A stretch of DNA of 17,972 bases. Origin: Mariprofundus sp. (GTDB lineage: Bacteria > Pseudomonadota > Zetaproteobacteria > Mariprofundales > Mariprofundaceae). The notes under the pieces are model-generated. The model saw only the letters and a list, made by a program, of their open reading frames with translations, was not told the origin of the DNA and made no database searches. Positions within the stretch are counted from its first letter, which is position 1. Each line of letters starts with the position of its first letter. Below are positions 1 to 5,932 of this stretch, piece after piece. The stretch covers positions 1 through 17,972 of the forward strand of contig JAJFLF010000348.1 in assembly GCA_021772845.1 (NCBI GenBank), in the 5' to 3' direction. A program made the position numbers and the translations under genes.

Positions 1-1365
1 ACCATCACGACCAAGGAAGGATACGATAGAGGACATATCAGGGCCATGTGTCGCACCAGAGAGGGCCACGCGCAGAGGCATAAACAGCGCTTTGCCTTTG
101 CAACCGGTCTTCTCTTTGACATCGCTCATCCAGCTTTTCCAATCCGGCTCTTCTAAAGCTAACCATGCATCGAGAGCCTGCTGATAAAAACCGACGCCAG
201 CGTTCTGCAGAATCTCTAACGCATCTGCATCCATCGGTGCATAAGCATGCAACAGATGCAGGAAGTGCGTTACATCACCGGCGCGTTCAATATTCTGCCC
301 GATCAGAGCGGCAAAGGCGGTGAACTGCTCACTCTCAACCTGATCTGCATGTTCAACTGCTTCCTGCACAAACGGCTGAATCATTGGAACGAGTGTTGCA
401 GTATCCACTTCATGCAATAGACGCGTATGCCAACGCCACATCTCGTCATCAGACCAGCGCACTGAGCTGGTCGATATCGATTCTGCAACAAAGTGCGCTA
501 ACAGCTGCTCTATACAATGCGCTTCTTCCGGCATATTGGGATGACCCAGTCTGCTCATCGCTTCAATCAAGGCGCTGGGCAGAAGACCGTCTGCACGCAA
601 CTCAGCCACGCTGTGGCTACCTGTTCGTTTGGAGAGTTTGGCGCCATCCTGCCCAAGCAGAAGTCCGTGATTCAGATAGACAGGTGGTTGATGGCCAATG
701 CACTGCAGTAACCATACCTGATAAGCAGAATTGCTCAGATGATCATCGCCACGCAAAGCGTGGGTAATGCCATCGAGTGCATCATCGACTGCATTGGGTA
801 AAAGAAAGGTAAACGTACCATCAGAACGCACAACCACAGGATCATCGAGATCACGCAGAGCAAAGGTCACATCGCCGCGCAGGGCATCAGCAACCACCAC
901 TTCACCATCTTTGTTATGCGTACTCAAGCGCCAGACAAAAGGCTCAGATTCAGCACGAAGAGCTGACTCTTCACTGCTCAGACTACGGCAACGACCAACA
1001 TAACGTGGCGGCAGACCACGCGACGTGGCCAGCTTGCGATCCAGATTGATCTGACTTTCACTACAGAAGCAGCGATAGGCATGACCATTTTTGGCTAATG
1101 CCTGCAGAGCTTCGCTGTGACTGGCGGCGTGTTTTGACTGGAATAGAGCAGAACCATCCCAATCCAGCCCCAACCAATACAAATCCGTTTCAATGGCTTC
1201 AACAAATTGCTGCTGAGAGCGATCCTGATCAGTGTCTTCAAAACGCAGTAAAAAACGACCACCGTGTTTTCTCGCATATAACCAGTTGAGCAGTGCGGTA
1301 CGCACATTGCCCAAATGCAACAATCCTGTTGGTGATGGCGCAAAACGGGTGACTACCTGACTCAT
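1..1365 (-). CDS. gltX: Glutamyl-tRNA synthetase, C-terminus cut by window edge
   Basis: Class I aminoacyl-tRNA synthetase that charges tRNA-Glu with glutamate in the cytoplasm. I translated the frame by hand from the ATG at 1365: 455 codons are open to position 1 with no stop, so probably only the last 10-30 residues are missing. Visible signatures are FAPSPTG, the HIGH-type motif HLGN (residues 17-20), FEDTD (42-46) and the KMSKS-type motif KLSKR (243-247). The C-terminal part has the family-typical stretch KGKALFMPLR. In the insertion matching the E. coli zinc site, C99, C101 and C126 are kept, but the residue where E. coli has His127 is S128. The start lies 3 nt after the ftsB stop, with GGAAAGG inside the ftsB tail as a plausible ribosome site, so it is probably co-transcribed with ftsB. 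Function is near certain; presence of zinc is uncertain. Confidence 0.97.
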   Translation of the reverse strand, partial: MSQVVTRFAPSPTGLLHLGNVRTALLNWLYARKHGGRFLLRFEDTDQDRSQQQFVEAIETDLYWLGLDWDGSALFQSKHAASHSEALQALAKNGHAYRCFCSESQINLDRKLATSRGLPPRYVGRCRSLSSEESALRAESEPFVWRLSTHNKDGEVVVADALRGDVTFALRDLDDPVVVRSDGTFTFLLPNAVDDALDGITHALRGDDHLSNSAYQVWLLQCIGHQPPVYLNHGLLLGQDGAKLSKRTGSHSVAELRADGLLPSALIEAMSRLGHPNMPEEAHCIEQLLAHFVAESISTSSVRWSDDEMWRWHTRLLHEVDTATLVPMIQPFVQEAVEHADQVESEQFTAFAALIGQNIERAGDVTHFLHLLHAYAPMDADALEILQNAGVGFYQQALDAWLALEEPDWKSWMSDVKEKTGCKGKALFMPLRVALSGATHGPDMSSIVSFLGRDG

Positions 1366-1368
1366 AAG

Positions 1369-1695
1369 CTATTTAACCTTTCCTTTGCCAGCCGATTGCT
1401 CCGGCATAATAACCATGTATTCATCCGGATGAACATAACCAAGTTCCCGATGCACCAACTCTTCAAGTGCGCGCGGATCATCTCTGAAACGCAGCACTTC
1501 TTTGGCTAATCGTTCACGTTCAACCTTCAGGGCCGATACTTCGGCCTTTAATTGTTGTAACTGAACCGCTTCCTTCTGATATACCAGATAACCATGATCG
1601 GAAAAAGTTAGATTCCAGGCCATATAACTCAGCCCAATCACACCAGCTATCCAAAACAGCCATTGGCCTAAACGTTTTCCCACCTTAGTTCTCAC
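1369..1695 (-). CDS. ftsB: Cell division protein FtsB (septum formation initiator family)
   Basis: A 108-aa bitopic inner-membrane protein. Residues about 10-28 form one hydrophobic segment after a basic cytoplasmic tip (R2, K4, K7, R8). Residues about 38-72 are a heptad-rich coiled coil (QLQQLKAEVSALKVERERL), followed by the family-typical RDDPRALEELVHRELGYV (about 71-88). In the known family FtsB joins FtsL and FtsQ in the divisome. Length is close to the usual 90-105 aa. An in-frame TGA lies directly before the GTG at 1695, so this GTG is the most upstream possible start; a second GTG lies four codons later. The ribosome site is weak (AGGGG 14 nt upstream, overlapping the end of eno), suggesting translation coupled to eno, which ends 10 nt upstream. 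The eno-ftsB pairing is common in proteobacteria and supports the call. Confidence 0.92.
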   Translation of the reverse strand: MRTKVGKRLGQWLFWIAGVIGLSYMAWNLTFSDHGYLVYQKEAVQLQQLKAEVSALKVERERLAKEVLRFRDDPRALEELVHRELGYVHPDEYMVIMPEQSAGKGKVK

Positions 1696-1705
1696 TCAGT
1701 GGATG

Positions 1706-2986
1706 TCAGCCCCTGGAAAAAGTAGAAAGACCAGCGAAACGAGCTGCACTGCCGAGTTCTTCTTCAATGCGCAGTAACTGATTGTATTTAGCCATACGAT
1801 CTGAACGCGATGCAGAACCAGACTTAATCTGACCTGTTGCCATAGCAACAGCCAAATCAGCAATCGTTGCATCTTCAGTTTCACCTGAACGGTGGCTCAT
1901 CATACAACGGTAACCAGCATCATGCGCCATATTCACAGCTGCAATAGTTTCAGTCAGCGTACCAATCTGATTTACTTTCACCAATAGAGCATTGGCAATA
2001 TCTTTATCAATACCTTCTTTCAGAATAGCAGGATTGGTTACGAACAGATCATCACCAACCAACTGAACACGATCACCAACTTTTTCAGTCAGCAGCTTCC
2101 AGCCATCCCAATCGTTTTCATCCAGACCGTCTTCCACTGAAACCAATGGATACTGACGACACAATGAATCGATCAGATCAACCATGCCCGCTGAATCCAG
2201 CTTGCGGTTACCTTCACCTGCCAATACATACTGACCATCATGATAAAATTCAGAAGCAGCCATATCGGAACAGATCACGATATCAGAGCCAGCTTTCAGG
2301 CCAGTCTTTTCAATCGCTTCCAAAATAACAGTGATGCCTTCTTCATTTGAACCCAGATTTGGAGCAAAACCACCTTCATCACCTACTGCGGTTACATGAC
2401 CACCAGCTTGCAATACAGATTTCAGCGCATGAAATACTTCCGCACCCATATCCATAGATTCAGCAAAGCTAGATGCACCAGCTGGCGCAATCATGTACTC
2501 CTGAAAATCAATGCTGTTATCAGCATGTGAACCACCATTGATCACGTTCATGCATGGCACAGGCAACAAGTTTGCATCGGCACCACCAAGATAACGGAAC
2601 AGAGATTGATCCAGTTCAACAGCTTGTGCTTTGGCCACAGCCATAGAAACACCAAGAATTGCGTTGGCACCCAGGCGAGCTTTGTTTGGCGTGCCGTCAA
2701 GCGCAATCAATGTATTATCAAGACCCTGCTGATCAGCAGCATCCAATCCTTTTACAGCCTTATCAATGTCAGCATTTACATAAGCAACTGCTTTCTTTAC
2801 ACCTTTACCACCCAGACGGGAGCCGCCATCACGCAACTCAACCGCTTCACGAGAACCTGTTGATGCTCCGCTTGGAACTGCGGCACGGGCAAATGCTCCG
2901 CTGGCTAATTTAACATCAACTTCTACTGTGGGATTACCACGCGAATCAAAAATTTCTCTAGCGTGGACGTTTACAATTTCACTCAA
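1706..2986 (-). CDS. eno: Enolase (phosphopyruvate hydratase)
   Basis: Converts 2-phosphoglycerate to phosphoenolpyruvate in glycolysis. The 426 aa are full length. Catalytic and metal residues are all visible: E204 in VGDEGGFAPN (general acid/base), Mg ligands D241 (DMAASEF), E285 (VEDGLDENDWDGW) and D312 (GDDLFVTN), then K337, the HRSGETED segment from H365, and K388. These keep a constant offset of 4 from the E. coli numbering. The start is TTG: it gives the expected MSEIVNVHAREIFDSRGNPT start and has AGGAG exactly 6 nt upstream. In many bacteria enolase also sits in the RNA degradosome, but nothing here shows that. Its own promoter may lie in the 192-bp gap upstream; ftsB and gltX follow closely downstream. 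Confidence 0.98.
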   Translation of the reverse strand: MSEIVNVHAREIFDSRGNPTVEVDVKLASGAFARAAVPSGASTGSREAVELRDGGSRLGGKGVKKAVAYVNADIDKAVKGLDAADQQGLDNTLIALDGTPNKARLGANAILGVSMAVAKAQAVELDQSLFRYLGGADANLLPVPCMNVINGGSHADNSIDFQEYMIAPAGASSFAESMDMGAEVFHALKSVLQAGGHVTAVGDEGGFAPNLGSNEEGITVILEAIEKTGLKAGSDIVICSDMAASEFYHDGQYVLAGEGNRKLDSAGMVDLIDSLCRQYPLVSVEDGLDENDWDGWKLLTEKVGDRVQLVGDDLFVTNPAILKEGIDKDIANALLVKVNQIGTLTETIAAVNMAHDAGYRCMMSHRSGETEDATIADLAVAMATGQIKSGSASRSDRMAKYNQLLRIEEELGSAARFAGLSTFSRG

Positions 2987-2992
2987 TCTATT

Positions 2993-2997
2993 CTCCT
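2993..2997 (-). promoter_or_regulatory. Ribosome binding site that fixes the TTG start of eno
   Basis: Read on the minus strand this is AGGAG, followed by six bases and the TTG at 2986. It is one of the strongest Shine-Dalgarno matches in the window. There is no competing ATG nearby in frame, so it decides the unusual initiation codon. Confidence 0.85.
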
Positions 2998-3020
2998 GGT
3001 CGACCCCATTGCCGACACAT

Positions 3021-3030
3021 TTACATGTAA
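3021..3030. repeat. Perfect 10-bp palindrome TTACATGTAA, possible operator
   Basis: The core palindrome is extended by an outer imperfect dyad, CACAT at 3016-3020 and ATGTG at 3034-3038, which is off-centre by three bases. It lies 35-44 bp upstream of the eno start, where a repressor could block initiation. A 10-bp palindrome in AT-rich DNA can occur by chance. Confidence 0.4.
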
Positions 3031-3060
3031 TTTATGTGCATCTTTTTTTCAAAGGGCGTG

Positions 3061-3078
3061 AAATGTACGCAAATGTAC
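3061..3078. repeat. Two AAATGTAC direct repeats spaced one helical turn apart
   Basis: AAATGTAC occurs at 3061-3068 and again at 3071-3078, a 10-bp period that puts both copies on the same face of the helix. Part of the word recurs as AAATGT at 3093-3098. This could be a tandem protein-binding site upstream of eno; no known regulator consensus was recognised. Confidence 0.4.
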
Positions 3079-3178
3079 ATTAGCCGTCTATTAAATGTGT
3101 GTAAGCTTTACGCAGTATATTCGTGTTATTACAGATATTGTGCGCTTTATATGGACTGCAAACCGCTCAAATAAGCTC

Positions 3179-4021
3179 TTATGATTTAACAATCTCATCG
3201 ATCTGTTTCAATGTAGTCAACACTTCAGCCAAATCAGCCAATGCCAATGAGTTTGGCCCATCAGACTTTGCTTGATCCGGATCAGGATGTACTTCCATAA
3301 AGAGTGCTGCCACGCCTGTAGCTACCGCTGCACGCGACAGACCAGGCACATATTCACGATTTCCACCCGTTGCACCACCCAAACCACCAGGCTGCTGAAC
3401 GGAGTGCGTTGCATCATACACAAGCGGTGCACCAAACTCGCGCATCACCAACAGTGAGCGCATATCTGAGACCAGATTGTTATATCCGAAGCTTGCGCCA
3501 CGCTCGCACAACATAATATTCTCATTGCCGGTTGCTTGCGCTTTTCCCAGCACATGCTCCATATCCCAGGGAGCCAGAAACTGTCCCTTCTTGATATTTA
3601 CCGGTTTTCCAGCAGCAGCCACAGCTTCAATAAAATCAGTCTGACGACATAAAAACGCTGGTGTTTGCAAGATATCAGCAACTTCAGCCACGGCTTTGAC
3701 CTGATGCGCCTCATGCACATCGGTCACAACTGGCAGGCCGAGCTCATCTTTCACCCGCTGCAGAATACGCAGACCTTCATCAAGTCCCGGACCACGAAAA
3801 CCATCTTTACTGGTGCGATTGGCTTTATCAAAGCTTGATTTAAACACCAGAGGAACGCCACATGTTTCAGCAATCCCGGCAATCTGTTCCGCCGTTCTCA
3901 GCGTAAAGTCTTCACCTTCGATCACACAAGGCCCTGCCAACAGAACCAAGGGCAGATCATTGGAGATGCGCAGATCACCAACCGATGCGATTGCCTGAGT
4001 TACACCCTGAGTCTGACTCAT
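3179..4021 (-). CDS. kdsA: 3-deoxy-D-manno-octulosonate 8-phosphate synthase, metal-dependent type
   Basis: Condenses phosphoenolpyruvate with arabinose 5-phosphate to KDO-8-phosphate, the first committed step toward the KDO sugars of LPS. The 280 aa are the normal length. Family blocks seen are LAGPCVIEGED, KSSFDKANRTS (61-71), PVVTDVHEAH, DILQTPAFLCRQTDF, KKGQFLAPWDM and DATHSVQQPGG. C32, H206, E243 and D254 all match the metal ligands Cys11, His185, Glu222 and Asp233 of the Aquifex enzyme with one constant offset of 21. This points to the metal-requiring class rather than the E. coli type, which has Asn at the first position. The ATG overlaps the pyrG stop as ATGA, so translation is probably coupled. 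Its substrate phosphoenolpyruvate is the product of the downstream gene, eno. Confidence 0.97.
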   Translation of the reverse strand: MSQTQGVTQAIASVGDLRISNDLPLVLLAGPCVIEGEDFTLRTAEQIAGIAETCGVPLVFKSSFDKANRTSKDGFRGPGLDEGLRILQRVKDELGLPVVTDVHEAHQVKAVAEVADILQTPAFLCRQTDFIEAVAAAGKPVNIKKGQFLAPWDMEHVLGKAQATGNENIMLCERGASFGYNNLVSDMRSLLVMREFGAPLVYDATHSVQQPGGLGGATGGNREYVPGLSRAAVATGVAALFMEVHPDPDQAKSDGPNSLALADLAEVLTTLKQIDEIVKS

Positions 4022-5652
4022 GACTCTGAAGCTACCTTACTGGCAGCAACAAACGCAGCAAATAGTGGATGCGGTGTATACGGACGCGATAAAAATTCCG
4101 GATGGAACTGACACGCCACAAACCACGGATGATCTTTCACTTCAACAATTTCTACCAAAGAGTTATCCGGCAGTGTGCCAGAGACTACCAGACCAGCCGC
4201 TTCCAATTGCTCACGGTAGGTATTGTTAAACTCATAACGGTGACGATGGCGTTCGCGTATTTCACTCTGGCCATAAGCGGCATGCGTGCGGGTACCTTCA
4301 ACAATCCGGCAACCATAACCACCCAGACGCATTGTACCGCCCAGATCACTATCCGAGCTACGCTGCACACGCGCACCTTCCTGTTCCCACTCCGTCATCA
4401 GAGCAATGACAGGATGTTTGGCGCGTTCGTCAAATTCGCTACTGATGGCACCATCTAGCCCAGCCACATTGCGCGCAAATTCGATCACTGCCAGTTGCAT
4501 GCCCAGACAAATACCCAGATATGGCACCTTGTTTTCACGCGCATAACGAATCGCAGCAATCTTGCCTTCCGTGCCGCGCTGACCAAAACCACCCGGCACA
4601 AGAATACCATCGACAGCTTCCAGACAGCCAAGGCCATCCTTCTCCAGCGATTCTGCATCAATATAATCAATTTTAACACGCACTTCGTTAGCCATACCAC
4701 CATGAATCAGCGACTCATTGACCGACTTATAAGCATCGGCCAACTCAACATATTTACCCACCATAGCGATGCGTATTTCCTGTTTTGGCTCACGGATTCT
4801 ACGACAAATATCTTGCCAAACTGACAAATCAGGTTCGGGATCATCCATATCAAAATGTTTCAACACATACGAACCGAGTCCACCTTCACGCAACTTCAAT
4901 GGCACACCATAAATCGTGTCAACATCAGGGGCATCAATCACAGCTTCTTTGTCCACATTACAGAACAGCGCGATTTTATCTTTCTGGCCCTGTGGAATCG
5001 GGTGCTCTGAACGGCACAGCAACACATCAGGCTGAATACCAATCTCACGCAACTGTTTGACCGAATGCTGAGTAGGTTTTGACTTAATTTCACCGGCAGA
5101 TGCAATGTAAGGCAGTAGAGTCAGATGAATATAAGCGGTGTTTTTACGCCCCAGGTCAAAACGCAGCTGACGAATAGCTTCCAGGAACGGTTGTGATTCA
5201 ATGTCACCTACAGTACCACCGATCTCAACCAGAGCGATATCCACCTCTTCAGATCTTAACGACAGAATCGCACTTTTGATCGCATCAGTAATATGCGGAA
5301 TCACCTGCACGGTTGCACCAAGATAATCACCACGACGCTCGCGGCGAATCACCGACTCATAAATGCGACCGGTAGTGAAATTGGAACGCTTGGACATGGT
5401 GGCATGCGTAAACCGCTCATAATGACCCAAATCAAGGTCAGTTTCGGCCCCATCATCGGTTACATAGACTTCACCATGCTGAAACGGACTCATGGTGCCG
5501 GGATCAACATTAATATAGGGATCAAGTTTCTGCATGGTGATACGCAGACCACGCGCTTCAAAAAGCGCTGCAAGGCTTGCCGCAGCAATACCTTTTCCTA
5601 GCGACGACACTACCCCGCCAGTAACAAAAACGAATTTGGTTTGTTTATTCAT
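4018..5652 (-). CDS. pyrG: CTP synthase (glutamine-hydrolysing)
   Basis: Makes CTP from UTP, ATP and glutamine. Residues 1 to about 265 are the amidoligase domain, with the P-loop-like GGVVSSLGKG (12-21) and DPYINVDPGTMSPFQHGEV (44-62). Residues about 290-540 are a class I glutamine amidotransferase domain, with VPGGFGQRG (352-360), the nucleophile C382 in LGICLGMQ, and H517/E519 in CQFHPEF. The 544 aa from the ATG at 5652 match the usual length and N-terminus (MNKQTKFVFVTGG). The frame stays open upstream to an ATG at 5715. The ATG at 5688 has AGGA eight bases before it, whereas 5652 has no visible ribosome site, so a 12-residue N-terminal extension is possible. First gene of the minus-strand block; its stop overlaps kdsA by 4 nt. 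Confidence 0.97.
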   Translation of the reverse strand: MNKQTKFVFVTGGVVSSLGKGIAAASLAALFEARGLRITMQKLDPYINVDPGTMSPFQHGEVYVTDDGAETDLDLGHYERFTHATMSKRSNFTTGRIYESVIRRERRGDYLGATVQVIPHITDAIKSAILSLRSEEVDIALVEIGGTVGDIESQPFLEAIRQLRFDLGRKNTAYIHLTLLPYIASAGEIKSKPTQHSVKQLREIGIQPDVLLCRSEHPIPQGQKDKIALFCNVDKEAVIDAPDVDTIYGVPLKLREGGLGSYVLKHFDMDDPEPDLSVWQDICRRIREPKQEIRIAMVGKYVELADAYKSVNESLIHGGMANEVRVKIDYIDAESLEKDGLGCLEAVDGILVPGGFGQRGTEGKIAAIRYARENKVPYLGICLGMQLAVIEFARNVAGLDGAISSEFDERAKHPVIALMTEWEQEGARVQRSSDSDLGGTMRLGGYGCRIVEGTRTHAAYGQSEIRERHRHRYEFNNTYREQLEAAGLVVSGTLPDNSLVEIVEVKDHPWFVACQFHPEFLSRPYTPHPLFAAFVAASKVASES

Positions 5653-5757
5653 AACGGGGCGGGAATGTAGCAGAACCGCCCTTAGCATGCCAACTATCCT
5701 AGCCAAACATTGCATAAAAACTCACACTAAAAACCAAGCTCAAAGCGTGGTGCGCAG

Positions 5758-5786
5758 TTGACATTTTGGCTGACATCAACTATAAA
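5758..5786 (+). promoter_or_regulatory. Strong sigma70-like promoter for the secreted-protein operon
   Basis: TTGACA at 5758-5763 is a perfect -35 box. After exactly 17 bases comes TATAAA at 5781-5786, a five-of-six -10 box. Transcription would start near 5793 and read the possible leader peptide and the three genes starting at 5933. This is the best promoter match found in the window. Confidence 0.8.
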
Positions 5787-5806
5787 CTAAAAGATGTGAG
5801 GTTCAT

Positions 5807-5866
5807 ATGGCTCCAAACTGTAGAAACAAGCTGCTTCAACACGCCCATACATGCGTCACGTATTGA
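5807..5866 (+). CDS. Possible 19-residue leader peptide
   Basis: A small frame MAPNCRNKLLQHAHTCVTY begins about 14 nt after the predicted transcription start. It is preceded by TGAGGT four bases before the ATG, a good ribosome site. It ends at the TGA at 5864-5866, which lies in the 3' arm of a hairpin. It has no run of one regulatory amino acid, so it does not look like a classical biosynthetic attenuator peptide. The frame is short enough to be chance. The combination of consensus promoter, ribosome site and hairpin on the stop is what makes it worth recording. Confidence 0.35.
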   Translation: MAPNCRNKLLQHAHTCVTY

Positions 5867-5871
5867 TGCAT
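5851..5871 (+). promoter_or_regulatory. Leader RNA hairpin over the stop codon of the short ORF
   Basis: ATGCGTCA (5851-5858), loop CGTAT, then TGATGCAT (5864-5871). All eight positions pair in RNA, one as a G-U wobble. No run of U follows, so it is not an ordinary terminator. It lies 62 nt before the GTG of the downstream gene and could affect leader translation or RNA stability. Confidence 0.4.
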
Positions 5872-5932
5872 CACGCCTTCATATAGCCCATTTCATGATA
5901 TCCGCATTATTCCTAATTGACCCGAGGGAAGC

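Larger units (their letters stand above)
2987..3178 (-). promoter_or_regulatory. Intergenic region upstream of eno with palindrome and phased repeats
   Basis: This 192-bp gap separates the kdsA stop from eno. It is AT-rich and holds repeated related words: the perfect palindrome TTACATGTAA at 3021-3030 flanked by CACAT (3016-3020) and ATGTG (3034-3038), and AAATGTAC at 3061-3068 and 3071-3078. A further AAATGT begins at 3093. On the minus strand TTGAAA (about 3050-3055) is a possible -35, but no good -10 sits at the right distance. I see no clear kdsA terminator. The region probably carries eno control elements; the regulator is unknown. Confidence 0.4.

Noticed and set aside
384..1343. Several short frames on both strands in the first 1.3 kb
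   Set aside because: All overlap the continuous GltX frame, which has its family motifs and no break from 1365 to the edge.
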